Shown here piece after piece: positions 15,111-23,635 of a stretch of DNA of 34,338 bases (positions are counted from its first letter, which is position 1; every line of letters begins with the position of its first letter). Origin of the DNA: UBA11524 sp045132495 (GTDB lineage Bacteria; Bacillota; Clostridia; Christensenellales; Aristaeellaceae); contig JBGUSK010000021.1 of assembly GCA_045132495.1 (NCBI GenBank), positions 1 to 34,338 of the forward strand, in the 5' to 3' direction. The translations under genes were made by a program, and so were the position numbers. A model generated the notes under the pieces. That model made no database searches and was not told where the DNA came from. It saw only the letters and a list, made by a program, of their open reading frames with translations.

Positions 15111-15839
15111 TTACGCCTCCCAAATCACTTCGTCACGATCCAGAATCGGGCCGTCCTTGCAGATGCGCTTGTATCCGCCCTTGACCTTCACCGTGCAGCC
15201 CATGCAGGCGCCGAAGCCGCAGCCCATGCGCTCCTCGAAGGAGAGCTGTGCAGGCTTGTCCGTGGCGTTCATGATGGCCTTGAGCATGGGCAGGGGGCCG
15301 CAGGCGCAGATATCGGTGAAGTCCAGGTCAGCCATCGCGTCGGTGACCAGGCCCTTCACACCCGCGCTGCCATCCATCGTGGCCAGCACGAAGGGCGCGC
15401 CCATGGCCTCCACCGCGTCCTTCAGGAAGACTTCATCAGCGGTGTTGAAGCCCGCCAGCACCGTGGGATGCTTGCCCTCAGCCAGCAGCTGACGGCACAG
15501 GCCGATCATGGGGGGCAGGCCCACGCCGCCGCCGATCAGCAGGGGCTTATCGCCGCAGCGGGAGGTGTCAAAGCCGTTACCCAGGCCATTGAGCACGTCC
15601 AGCTCCATGCCAAGCTTCATAGCAGACATGGCTTCGGTGCCCTGACCCACCACCTTGTACACCAGGGTGATGGTGGTATCGTCCCAGTCACAGATGGAGA
15701 TGGGGCGGCGCAGGTAGAAGCCCGGCACGGTCAGCTGCACGAACTGGCCAGGGGCCTTGATGGCGCCGGTATCGCCCTGGAGCTTCATGCGCCAGACGGT
15801 AGCGGTCAGTTGGGTGTTTTCAACAAGGCGGTAGAGCAT
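15111..15839 (-). CDS. pyrK: Dihydroorotate dehydrogenase electron-transfer subunit
   Basis: A 242-residue FAD and 2Fe-2S protein that passes electrons from PyrD to NAD. The FAD contact RRPISI is at 44-49, the nucleotide loop GGGVG at 103-107, and the cluster ligands are Cys207, Cys212, Cys215 and Cys227 in GCGFGACMGC and RICKDGP. GAGGAGG precedes the ATG at 15839. A 78-base gap separates it from pyrD. Confidence 0.95.
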   Translation of the reverse strand: MLYRLVENTQLTATVWRMKLQGDTGAIKAPGQFVQLTVPGFYLRRPISICDWDDTTITLVYKVVGQGTEAMSAMKLGMELDVLNGLGNGFDTSRCGDKPLLIGGGVGLPPMIGLCRQLLAEGKHPTVLAGFNTADEVFLKDAVEAMGAPFVLATMDGSAGVKGLVTDAMADLDFTDICACGPLPMLKAIMNATDKPAQLSFEERMGCGFGACMGCTVKVKGGYKRICKDGPILDRDEVIWEA

Positions 15840-15865
15840 GATGTTCCTCCTCTTGTAATATCACA

Positions 15866-15926
15866 GGGGTTTCGCGCCTGCGGGCGCGACCAGAGGCTTT
15901 CCGATCGCCTCTGGACTCTTCGGCCC
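15866..15926. repeat. Double hairpin between pyrC and pyrK
   Basis: A TCGCGCC/GGCGCGA stem (15872-15889) stands beside CCAGAGGC/GCCTCTGG (15890-15914), framed by GGGG and CCCC. It differs in sequence from the other palindromes in the operon and has no U-tract. No gene in the 96-base gap. Confidence 0.5.
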
Positions 15927-15935
15927 CATCTTTGT

Positions 15936-17207
15936 TTAGTCGATGTTGTTATACGCGATCTTCTCGCCGCAGATGGTCAGCTTGCACTCGGCGTGCACCT
16001 GCCAGCCCTCAAAGGGCGTGGCCTTACCCTTGGAGAGGAAGTCAGCAGGGTCGATCACCTTGTCTGCATGCAGGTCGAACACGGTCAGCTCGGCGCGGTC
16101 GCCGATTTCGATGCCGCCTTCCAGGCGGAAGCGCTTGCGGGGCGCGTAGACCATGCGGTCGATCAGCATCTCCAGCGTCATCCGGCCCGTCTCCACAAAG
16201 TAGGTGTACATCAGCGGGAAGGCCGTTTCGATGCCAACCACGCCCATCGCGGACTTAGCCAGTCCCCTGCCCTTCTCCTCGGCGGAGTGAGGCGCGTGAT
16301 CGGTGGCGATCATATCAATCGTGCCATCCAGGATGCCCTCCACCAGCGCGGCCATGTCTTCCTTGTCGCGCAGGGGCGGATTCATCTTGAAGCGGCCCAG
16401 ATCCTGCAAATCATCCTGGCACAGCAGCAGGTAATGGGGGCCGGTCTCGCAGGTGATGTCGAGGCCCTCCGCCTTGGCCTTGCGGATGATGTCAACGCTT
16501 TCCTTCGTGCTGACGTGGCAGACATGGTAGCGGCAGCCGGTCTCACGGATGAGCTCCACATCGCGGGCAATGGGGCCCCACTCGCTCTCCGACGGAATGC
16601 CGGGGATGCCGTGCGCCTTGGCAAAGGAGCCGTCATGGATCGCACCGCCAGCCGGGATCAGGCTCATATCCTCACAATGGGCCGCGATGATGGAGTCTGC
16701 TGCGACGCACTTTTCCATCGCCGCGCGCATGGTCTCAGCTTCCTTTACGCCGCGTCCGTCGTCGGAGAAGCCCATGACGCGGTGCGCCAGGCCCTCGATG
16801 TCGGTCAGCTCACCCTCACCCTTCTGCCCCAGCGTAATGCTGGCGTAGGGCAGCACCCGGATGACAGCCTGATCGGCGATCATATCCTCCTGCACGCGCA
16901 GATACTCATCGGAATCCGGTGCGGGATTGAGGTTGGGCATCGCGCCCACCACCGTGTAGCCACCCCGGGCGCAGGCCTTCGTGCCGGTCTCAATGGTTTC
17001 TTTATAAGAAAAACCCGGCTCACGAAGATGCACATGCACATCCGCAAATCCGGGAAACACCGCGAGACCGCGGCAATCAAACACTTTATCTGCATTGGAA
17101 GAAATAGCCTGTCCGCGGCCGGTGACGATACCGTCCGTGACCTCAATGTCCATCGCAACAAGCTGACCGCGATCATACACCTGACCACCCTTGAGCAGCA
17201 TTCGCAT
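15936..17207 (-). CDS. pyrC: Dihydroorotase, class I
   Basis: A 423-residue zinc amidohydrolase closing carbamoyl-aspartate to dihydroorotate. Metal ligands are visible: HVHLREPG with His58 and His60, GFSDDG with Asp149/150, His177, His231 and TDHAPH with Asp303. The length fits the class I (Gram-positive) enzyme. ATG at 17207 follows AGGAGG. It is the promoter-proximal gene of the pyr operon, which is unusual compared with operons led by pyrR or pyrB. Confidence 0.96.
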   Translation of the reverse strand: MRMLLKGGQVYDRGQLVAMDIEVTDGIVTGRGQAISSNADKVFDCRGLAVFPGFADVHVHLREPGFSYKETIETGTKACARGGYTVVGAMPNLNPAPDSDEYLRVQEDMIADQAVIRVLPYASITLGQKGEGELTDIEGLAHRVMGFSDDGRGVKEAETMRAAMEKCVAADSIIAAHCEDMSLIPAGGAIHDGSFAKAHGIPGIPSESEWGPIARDVELIRETGCRYHVCHVSTKESVDIIRKAKAEGLDITCETGPHYLLLCQDDLQDLGRFKMNPPLRDKEDMAALVEGILDGTIDMIATDHAPHSAEEKGRGLAKSAMGVVGIETAFPLMYTYFVETGRMTLEMLIDRMVYAPRKRFRLEGGIEIGDRAELTVFDLHADKVIDPADFLSKGKATPFEGWQVHAECKLTICGEKIAYNNID

Positions 17208-17237
17208 GGGACTTCCTCCTTCTTGCCTATTCCAGCC

Positions 17238-17251
17238 AGGCGTTTCCGCCT
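17238..17251 (-). other. Small GNRA-loop hairpin in the pyrC leader
   Basis: On the minus-strand RNA AGGCG-GAAA-CGCCT forms a 5-bp stem with a GAAA tetraloop in the roughly 60-nt leader. It is too small to be a PyrR attenuator, and no terminator follows it. Confidence 0.35.
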
Positions 17252-17276
17252 CGCTTGATTTTTGCTTATCCGATTT

Positions 17277-17305
17277 ATTATATCAATCTCTATCCAATAT
17301 TGCAA
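17277..17305 (-). promoter_or_regulatory. Promoter of the pyr operon
   Basis: On the minus strand TTGCAA (17300-17305), a 17-base spacer and TATAAT (17277-17282). Transcription would begin near 17270. No attenuator is seen between it and pyrC. Confidence 0.75.
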
Positions 17306-17405
17306 GCCCTATTTCGCATTTTTCTTCTTTTCCCGCTATCTGAACGGAACAAATATGAACTTTATGAATAAATTCTTAAATCCTTTCCCCAATGGGGAAA
17401 CGGCT

Positions 17406-17434
17406 TTGCATTTTGGACAGAAGTATGCTACAAT
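17406..17434 (+). promoter_or_regulatory. Promoter of the coiled-coil gene pair
   Basis: TTGCAT (17406-17411), a 17-base spacer and TACAAT (17429-17434) lie about 40 bases before the start at 17476. The AT-rich 17260-17400 stretch between the two divergent promoters holds no gene. Confidence 0.6.
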
Positions 17435-17475
17435 GATTGAAACTCATCGAACGAGCCAAAGGAGGTCATCCTGCC

Positions 17476-17919
17476 ATGAACAAGCCGCTGTCACGAACCT
17501 TCACTGCGATCATCGTGGCGGTGCTGCTCCTTTGCAGTGCCGTTGTGGCGGGGTCGCTGTTCCATCAGGCATCGATGGCCGGTCAGATTGCTCATGTGCA
17601 GGCCAATTTGACCGCCGTGCAGGGCCGTCTGCGCAAGCAGCAGGCAGAGTATGCCCAGTATCAGCAGGAGCTTCCGCTGATTCAGGCCCAGCTTGCAAAG
17701 CTTCAGCCCCAGGCGGATGCTGCTTATGCCCAGGAGCAGGCCCTTCGCCAACAGCGCAAGGAGCTGCGTGCGGAAAACGCTGACCTGGCGGACGCCCTTG
17801 CCGCTCTCCAGGCCCAGGCCAGCGAGGCCAGTGAGACCGCCCTGCTGACCTCCGATGCCATCGACCGGCTTGAGCAGGCGCTGGATGCTCTGGAAAACAT
17901 CGCCGGTGCAGCTGAATAA
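17476..17919 (+). CDS. Membrane-anchored coiled-coil protein, unknown
   Basis: A 147-residue protein with one N-terminal hydrophobic segment (about 8-28) that serves as anchor or uncleaved signal, then a heptad-like coiled coil (about 35-140) rich in Gln, Ala and Leu. No family recognised. GGAGGT at 17461-17466 serves the ATG at 17476. The next gene starts 54 bases on, uses an almost identical ribosome site (GGAGGTCATCC) and has the same architecture, so the two likely form an operon and perhaps a complex at the cell surface. Confidence 0.75.
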   Translation: MNKPLSRTFTAIIVAVLLLCSAVVAGSLFHQASMAGQIAHVQANLTAVQGRLRKQQAEYAQYQQELPLIQAQLAKLQPQADAAYAQEQALRQQRKELRAENADLADALAALQAQASEASETALLTSDAIDRLEQALDALENIAGAAE

Positions 17920-17973
17920 GTCTTTCGCGTACACAGGTACGTTGAATTTTATCCAATGAAGGAGGTCATCCCC

Positions 17974-18786
17974 ATGTCCGAGAATGAAAAGAACGTCCAG
18001 GCCGCGCCTCAGAAGAAGAATTCTTCCCTGATCGCCCTGGTCGTGGTGTTGGTCGTGGCGCTGGTGCTGATCGTGGTGCTCTTTGCCCGCTCCAACAGCC
18101 TCAACAGCCAGCTGGACAGCCTGAACACTGAGCTGACCGAAACCAATGCCACCCTGCAGCAGACCGTCACCGACAAGGAAGCCGTCGAGGAGCAGCTGAA
18201 CGCCGCCGAGGAAAGCCTGCGCGAGGCCAAGCTGACCCTGGAGGAATCCACCAAAAAGGTGGCCGATCTGGAAGGCCAGCTGACCACCCTGACCGAGGAA
18301 AACAACGCTAACAAGGCGCAAATCGCCACGCTGACCGCCGACCTGGAGACCGCCAAGGCCAACAAGGCCGCTGCTGAGGTCTACCTGGCCAATGTGGAAA
18401 ACAGCATCCAGATGGCGCTGAACGCCCTCAATGGCATCACCCCTGCCCCCACCGCGGAGCCCACCCCCGAACCCACCGCGGAGCCGACTGCAGAACCCAC
18501 TGCTGAGCCCACCGCCGAACCTACCCCCGAAGTGACTGCCGAGCCGGAAGCTACCGAAGCGCCCGTGGAAGAAACCGTTGTCCCCGAAATCACTGTGGCT
18601 CCGGCGGAGGAAACCGACGTCGTGGCTGAGGAGGAAGTCGCGGCTGAGGAGGACGTTTCCGAAGTGATTGAAGCCCCTGTTGAGGAGACTGTCGCTCCCG
18701 AGGCAGCGGAAGAGATCGCCCCCGTTGATGAGGTCGAGACCGTCGAGCCCACGCCCGAAGCCACCGAGGAAGTTCCCGCCGCGTGA
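17974..18786 (+). CDS. Membrane-anchored coiled-coil protein with AEPT repeats and acidic tail
   Basis: A 270-residue protein: a short cytoplasmic head, a transmembrane helix at about 19-37, a long coiled coil (40-140, many TL..L.E heptads), then a Pro/Thr/Glu tract of AEPT and PEPT repeats (about 158-190) and a Glu/Val-rich acidic tail to the end. The repeated units use varied synonymous codons. ATG at 17974 has GGAGG 9 bases upstream; the in-frame ATG at 17956 overlaps that site. The tail has no LPxTG motif. It may reach into or bind the cell wall; function unknown. Confidence 0.8.
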   Translation: MSENEKNVQAAPQKKNSSLIALVVVLVVALVLIVVLFARSNSLNSQLDSLNTELTETNATLQQTVTDKEAVEEQLNAAEESLREAKLTLEESTKKVADLEGQLTTLTEENNANKAQIATLTADLETAKANKAAAEVYLANVENSIQMALNALNGITPAPTAEPTPEPTAEPTAEPTAEPTAEPTPEVTAEPEATEAPVEETVVPEITVAPAEETDVVAEEEVAAEEDVSEVIEAPVEETVAPEAAEEIAPVDEVETVEPTPEATEEVPAA

Positions 18787-18797
18787 TTCACATTTCA

Positions 18798-18826
18798 CCC
18801 CGCGCCAGATATGGTGCGGGGTTTTT
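18798..18826 (+). terminator. Terminator of the coiled-coil gene pair
   Basis: A 9-bp GC stem with one G-U pair (18798-18806 with 18813-18821), a 6-nt loop and TTTTT. Confidence 0.85.
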
Positions 18827-19000
18827 GCATGCCTCAAGCACACAAACCAAACGGCTCTCCCCAGGCAGCGATTTGTCAAGGGGTGTTTCACCATAACCAA
18901 CTGTTTCTTTGCATAAAAACAATCAGTAAAAAGACCAATTACGATCACAGCCCCGACGGAAGACATAATCACTTTAGAGCCGTTGAGCATTCTATAAACA

Positions 19001-19041
19001 ACCGCCGGATCAAACGCTTTACGCATCGATCCGGCGGTCTT
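19001..19041. terminator. Terminator of the glycan-enzyme operon
   Basis: A perfect 11-bp stem, 19001-19011 with 19028-19038, lies directly after the GH43 stop codon. On the minus strand it is followed by TGTTTAT, on the plus strand by CTTTT. The 170 bases to its left (18827-19000) are AT-richer and show no gene. Confidence 0.7.
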
Positions 19042-20652
19042 TTATACATTCATGAGGAAGTAGTCGAAATCAGCAGGCAGCTTTGCGCCCGTCAGATCCT
19101 GGCAGCAAAGCCCAGCCATTGTTCCAGTGAACCAGCCCTCATTGCAGGCTTCGTCAGACATGAAGCTGCCATCCATTTCCTTGCCGATTGGCTGCCAGTC
19201 TCCGTCACTGATTGCGAAAAAGCAGCTGCCCCAGCCGTTGCGCAGCGCCATCCGCAGCCGGACAGTTCCATCCGGAATTGCGATGTACCCGACAGGATAG
19301 ACGTACCGCTTGTTTTCGGCCGTCAGCAGGGTCACAACGCGTCCCATCTCCTCGTCGTGGGTGACGTGCAAGTAAACGTAGTTATCATAATCATAGTACA
19401 GGATCAGCCCCGCCATCTGCTTGTAGCTCTCCGGATGGAAGTCTACGACGGTTTCGATGCAGGCGTCCACTTCCGTCAGTCTTTGGGCAATGAAGCTCTG
19501 CTCAAACCGGGAGCCGAGCCCGTTGCCGCCGTGCAGCCGCAGGAAACCGGGGCGTTCCGTCAGCGAAAAGTCCTTCAGGGGCATCCGCAAGGACTGCCAG
19601 GACCGCGACAGCTCCGGCTGGTCAAAGTCATCGCGGGCAGGGATCTCCGACCAGGGGCATTCCGGCAGATTCGGCTCCTGTACCTGCGTATCCGGCAGAT
19701 TCGTGCCGTTGGATAGCCGCAGCCAGCCGTCCTCCGTCCAGTATACCTTCTGGATCGCTGTTTCCCGGCCCAGCATGTACCGGGCAATGCCAGGGAAACG
19801 CGGCGCATCCGGCGGATTGCACCGATCCAGCGGACGGCCGCACAGATGTACCATGTACCATTCGCCATTTTGTGTCTGAACCAGGTCAGCATGGCCTGCC
19901 TTTTGCAGATACAGCTCCGGGTGATGGCGGGAGGTCAGCATCGAGGGGGCCTCGCCGGGGACGTCGAAAGCCGTCTGATCCATTTCGTAGGGGCCAAAGA
20001 CGTTCAGGGAACGCAGCATGGTCTGCCCGTGCAGCACACCGGTGCCGGTGTCCGCGCAGAAAAGGTAGTACCAGCCGTCCCGTTTGAACAGGTGCGGCCC
20101 TTCCAGGAAGATGCTGCCGCCTTGATATACCTCGTGACGTTCGCCAACGAGCTGCTTCTTCTCCGCGTCGTATTCCTGCACCAGCAGACGGCCGGCATAC
20201 TTCTTGGGCACCCGGTGATCCGTCACCATGCAGACCATGTATTTTCGTCCGTCGTCATCGTGGAAGAGGGACGGGTCGAAACCGAAGTTGCTCAGCGGTG
20301 TGGGCTCAGACCAGGGGCCCATGATATCTGACGCGGTGACGATATAGTTGTGAGTGTCGTACATGTTGCAGTAGAAGGCCTGCACCACGGTGTATACAAG
20401 GTAGAATGTGCCCTCGTGATATGTCAGGCAGGGAGCCCACACCCCCTGGGACGTGCCCACGCCCCGCAGGTCCAGCTGGCTGACGCGATCCAGCGGCCGG
20501 GTCAGCAGATGCCAGTGCTTCAGGTCGCGGGAATGATGGATCTGCACGCCCGGAAACCACTCGAAGGTGGACGTGGCAATGTAATAATCCTCTCCCACGC
20601 GAACGATGGAGGGATCAGGGTTGAAGCCGCGCAAAATGGGATTCTGGATCAT
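19042..20652 (-). CDS. GH43 family glycosidase (beta-xylosidase/arabinofuranosidase type)
   Basis: A 536-residue enzyme. The N-terminal five-bladed propeller carries NPDPS with the base Asp13, FDPSLF with Asp126 and LEGPHLF with the acid Glu184; a C-terminal beta-sandwich (about 340-530), as in subfamily 11-like XynB enzymes, completes it. Expected activity is removal of xylose or arabinose from short oligosaccharides. No signal peptide, so it acts in the cytoplasm. Its ATG overlaps the preceding stop (ATGA), with GGAGG 7 bases upstream. It is the last gene of the regulator-kinase-binding protein-hydrolase operon. Confidence 0.9.
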   Translation of the reverse strand: MIQNPILRGFNPDPSIVRVGEDYYIATSTFEWFPGVQIHHSRDLKHWHLLTRPLDRVSQLDLRGVGTSQGVWAPCLTYHEGTFYLVYTVVQAFYCNMYDTHNYIVTASDIMGPWSEPTPLSNFGFDPSLFHDDDGRKYMVCMVTDHRVPKKYAGRLLVQEYDAEKKQLVGERHEVYQGGSIFLEGPHLFKRDGWYYLFCADTGTGVLHGQTMLRSLNVFGPYEMDQTAFDVPGEAPSMLTSRHHPELYLQKAGHADLVQTQNGEWYMVHLCGRPLDRCNPPDAPRFPGIARYMLGRETAIQKVYWTEDGWLRLSNGTNLPDTQVQEPNLPECPWSEIPARDDFDQPELSRSWQSLRMPLKDFSLTERPGFLRLHGGNGLGSRFEQSFIAQRLTEVDACIETVVDFHPESYKQMAGLILYYDYDNYVYLHVTHDEEMGRVVTLLTAENKRYVYPVGYIAIPDGTVRLRMALRNGWGSCFFAISDGDWQPIGKEMDGSFMSDEACNEGWFTGTMAGLCCQDLTGAKLPADFDYFLMNV

Positions 20653-22079
20653 ACGTTATCCTCCACCGTCACGTCCGAGGTGAACTCGCCAATGTGCAAA
20701 GGCAATGGGGCACCGCAGACCTGCACGTTCTCCAGACGGATCTGGCGGACATCATGTTCCGCGTCGTAGCCTGCAATGACCGACTTCACCGGCGGAACGC
20801 AGTCGCAGCGGATGTTGCAGAAGGTCACGCGCTCAATGCGCTTTCCGGGCGCAGGGTTGTAGTCCGGGTTGTACTTCACCTGCAGGTCGATGAGCTTGCC
20901 ATGTTCAATGTGCTCCACGCGGATATCCTCATACAGCACGTCCCGCACGGTGTTTTTGTCGCCGGGATTGATGGCCATGCAGCCCAGATAGCCCGGCTGA
21001 TGCTCATGATGCTCCAGGATGTCAATATTCCGGAAGGTGATGCGCTCGATGATATCGCCGTCATGTGCATGGTCGCCGTGGGTGCCGATGTTGGTCGGGT
21101 GGGCCACGTCTGCCCAGAGGGTGCTGTTCTCCACCAGCACATCATGGCTTCCGCCGCGGTAGTCCCAACGGCTGCCATAGATGGCGATGCAGTCGTCCGA
21201 GGTGCGCAGGAAGCAGCCGTCCACGTGGATGTGTTGGCTGCTCATCATATCGATGCCGTCGCTCCAGCCCTCGCAGGAGAAGGAGCGGATGCCGCGGATC
21301 GTCACGTTCTCTGCGCCGCCCAGCGCAACAGTGTAGTGGGGCGGATTGATGAAGGTCACTCCCTCGATACGCACATTCCGGCTGCGGCTGATGCGTACAC
21401 CGTTGATGCCGCTGAAACGGTGGAAGCTCCTTTGCAGGATCACGCCGTGGCCCTCGATGACTACGTTCTCCACATCCTGAAGGATAAACGCGCCGATCAC
21501 CACCGCGCCGGGAGCCAGGTACAGCCGGGTATATGACGGCACGGGAAATACATACTCGCCCACCACATGCAGACCCGGCCCGAAGAACAGCGTGCGCCCC
21601 TTGGGCATCGCTTCCAGCCGGGGCAGCAGGCTGTCCACGCCGGTCGTGCAGGGACGGCCGGGCGCCGGCATCAGGCGGATGACATGCTCCGTCGGCTCCG
21701 GCTGGATCGCGCCTGCAAACAGATGCAGGCAGCGGAAGCGCTCCTTGTTGATCTCGATCATCATATCCGCCGGTCTGTCCAGCGTGAAGATTACCTCATG
21801 ACCATCGCAGTCTGCCGTGATGCCCAGCGACAGGGGCCGCACGATGGCGCTGTGAATGTAGAACACATTGGAGCGCAGGCGCACCTCCACCGCCCCGGTG
21901 AAATCGAAGATGCCTACAGCCGTCTGCCGCACATCGTGCATATCCACCCAGGCGGCGTAGGTCTGTACATCCATCCAGTCTTCTGTACCGACTGGGCGCA
22001 CCTGCACGGTAAAATGATGATCCTGCTCCACACCTGCGGGAACGGGAGGTGCAATGATCTGTCCTTTCATTTCCATCAT
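20649..22079 (-). CDS. GH28-like right-handed beta-helix glycosidase
   Basis: A 476-residue protein. An N-terminal beta-rich domain (about 1-140) precedes a parallel beta-helix. The polygalacturonase-like active-site order is visible: SDGID at 273-277 and SDDC at 294-297, then THGD (333-336) where GH28 has GHG. GH28 enzymes hydrolyse galacturonan or rhamnogalacturonan; the N-terminal sandwich also recalls GH49, so linkage is uncertain. No signal peptide, so it would act on imported fragments. The first ATG overlaps the binding-protein stop by 4 bases. Confidence 0.75.
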   Translation of the reverse strand: MMEMKGQIIAPPVPAGVEQDHHFTVQVRPVGTEDWMDVQTYAAWVDMHDVRQTAVGIFDFTGAVEVRLRSNVFYIHSAIVRPLSLGITADCDGHEVIFTLDRPADMMIEINKERFRCLHLFAGAIQPEPTEHVIRLMPAPGRPCTTGVDSLLPRLEAMPKGRTLFFGPGLHVVGEYVFPVPSYTRLYLAPGAVVIGAFILQDVENVVIEGHGVILQRSFHRFSGINGVRISRSRNVRIEGVTFINPPHYTVALGGAENVTIRGIRSFSCEGWSDGIDMMSSQHIHVDGCFLRTSDDCIAIYGSRWDYRGGSHDVLVENSTLWADVAHPTNIGTHGDHAHDGDIIERITFRNIDILEHHEHQPGYLGCMAINPGDKNTVRDVLYEDIRVEHIEHGKLIDLQVKYNPDYNPAPGKRIERVTFCNIRCDCVPPVKSVIAGYDAEHDVRQIRLENVQVCGAPLPLHIGEFTSDVTVEDNV

Positions 22080-23635
22080 TTCTCGCTTTCCTGCTTGAAT
22101 TGGGTCAACTGGCTTTGGACTTCCGCCAGGTAGGCGTCCAGCCCGGCTTCCTTCAGCATTCGGATCGCTTCATCCAGCTCAGTGTCATTCTCTTCAGACA
22201 TGCCGCACAAAAGCGGCAGCATGTAGGTATTCCATGCCGCTGCCAGCGCTGTGGCTTCGCTGCCAACGGGATTGATGTTGAAGGTGAACTGGTTCAACGG
22301 GTGGAACACTGCATTCGCGACCAGCAGGTTCCCCTCCTCCCGCAAAGGCAGATAAACATCGCGCGTCCATTGGGAATCTACATTGTAGATCGCCGGCCAG
22401 TCCAGATAGGTATCCGCTGCCGCCGACCAGCCTGCAAATCGCTTCCCAGACGGAATGCCTTCATTATGAACGCCCTGCTCATTTCGGTAGTAATGCTCGC
22501 CCTCTACGCCGTAGAGTAGGAGCGTATAGTAGCGCTGATCGGTGTGCAGCTTTTCCATCAACCGCACGGCGATCTCCGGATACTTCGTACGACTGGAGAT
22601 GGACAGCAGGCTGCCGCTGGAGGACGTTTCCTTGTACTGCGTGATGCGTCCGCCCGCGTTGTAGGTGAAGAAGCCGTACTCCCACTCCGGGTGCGCTTCG
22701 GACAGCACAGGGATCCAGTCACGGTTGATCGACCAGATGGGACTGTTGGTCTCGCAGGGCTTGTCTCCCGCCAGCATCATGGCCCTGCCGGAACTGCCCT
22801 CGTTAGCAGACAGGGTGAGCAACCTCTTGTCCAGAATGCCATCCCGATACCACTTGGCCAGATATGCCAGCACCTGCCGGAATTCCGGCGTTTCCACCCG
22901 ACTGACCGCCTGGTAGGGCGTATCGATCGGGCAGACGACATAGGGCGTATCGGTAAAGCTGGTGACCTCAAAATATACATCTTTCGTCAGCATCATCCAC
23001 AGGCAGGTCCAGATGCGGTTGTCCGTGATGAGCGGCTTGTCGCGGAAGGCTTCGTCCTCTTTGGCGCGGTAGAGGTACGCCTCCATCGTTGCCAAATCGG
23101 TGATGGGCTCCAGTCCCCATGCCTTGCGCAGATCCTCTCGGTAGAAGAAGCCCTCGTCCGCTTCCACGCCCGGCGCACCGTGCTGGGGAATGCCATAGAG
23201 CTTCCCATCGATCTCTGCATTGGCCAGCACATCCTCGCCAGACAGCCTGTAATGCTCTGCCAGCGCGGTCACCATGGCCAGATAGGGCTTGATGTCCAGG
23301 AACGCATTGCGTGCCGCCATCAGCTGATAATCCGAGAAATTGCCCTGTGGGATGATGTCATATTCGCCGGAAGAGATGGCGATGTTGATCTGGTTGCGCT
23401 CATCGCCCCAGGGGATGTAGGTGAAGCGCAGCTTGCAGCCCAGCTCCGGGATGGTCAGCGCGTCCAGTTGGGCGTAGAGGCTGTCCAGACCGCCCTCCGG
23501 CATGTTGCCGAGGGTGATCGCCTGCAGGGTCACGACCTCCTGGTCAGGCGCATCTGCCTGCTTCACAGGAGTCGGGGCGCTGGTGCAGCCCGTGAGCAGC
23601 AGCATCGCGCACAACAGTATTATCAGGCGTTTCAT
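22076..23635 (-). CDS. Lipoprotein extracellular solute-binding protein (LplA/LipO-like)
   Basis: A 519-residue lipoprotein. The signal ends in LLTGC, so Cys17 is the lipid-bearing residue. The C-terminal part, FHPLNQFTFNINPV then AWNTYMLPLLCG and a terminal GLDAYLAEVQSQL, is the DUF3502-like end typical of LplA-type oligosaccharide-binding proteins. It is placed between the histidine kinase and the hydrolases and overlaps both neighbours by 4 bases, while the permeases have their own binding protein in another operon. It may therefore present ligand to the kinase rather than, or as well as, to the importer; that is inference. Confidence 0.88.
   Translation of the reverse strand: MKRLIILLCAMLLLTGCTSAPTPVKQADAPDQEVVTLQAITLGNMPEGGLDSLYAQLDALTIPELGCKLRFTYIPWGDERNQINIAISSGEYDIIPQGNFSDYQLMAARNAFLDIKPYLAMVTALAEHYRLSGEDVLANAEIDGKLYGIPQHGAPGVEADEGFFYREDLRKAWGLEPITDLATMEAYLYRAKEDEAFRDKPLITDNRIWTCLWMMLTKDVYFEVTSFTDTPYVVCPIDTPYQAVSRVETPEFRQVLAYLAKWYRDGILDKRLLTLSANEGSSGRAMMLAGDKPCETNSPIWSINRDWIPVLSEAHPEWEYGFFTYNAGGRITQYKETSSSGSLLSISSRTKYPEIAVRLMEKLHTDQRYYTLLLYGVEGEHYYRNEQGVHNEGIPSGKRFAGWSAAADTYLDWPAIYNVDSQWTRDVYLPLREEGNLLVANAVFHPLNQFTFNINPVGSEATALAAAWNTYMLPLLCGMSEENDTELDEAIRMLKEAGLDAYLAEVQSQLTQFKQESEK

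Noticed and set aside
13947..17258. An open frame of about 1,100 codons on the plus strand, opposite pyrD, pyrK and pyrC.
   Set aside because: It is the antisense shadow of well-conserved pyr genes in GC-rich DNA; the translation is rich in His, Gln, Ala and Asp, with no domain and no ribosome site.
18448..18546. DNA tandem repeat or CRISPR-like array over the AEPT region.
   Set aside because: The repetition is at protein level within one gene, with varied codons and no spacers.
17491..19026. An open minus-strand frame of about 500 codons opposite the coiled-coil genes.
   Set aside because: The glycine- and leucine-rich product mirrors the repeated Ala/Glu/Gln codons of the plus-strand genes, and it runs through their terminator.
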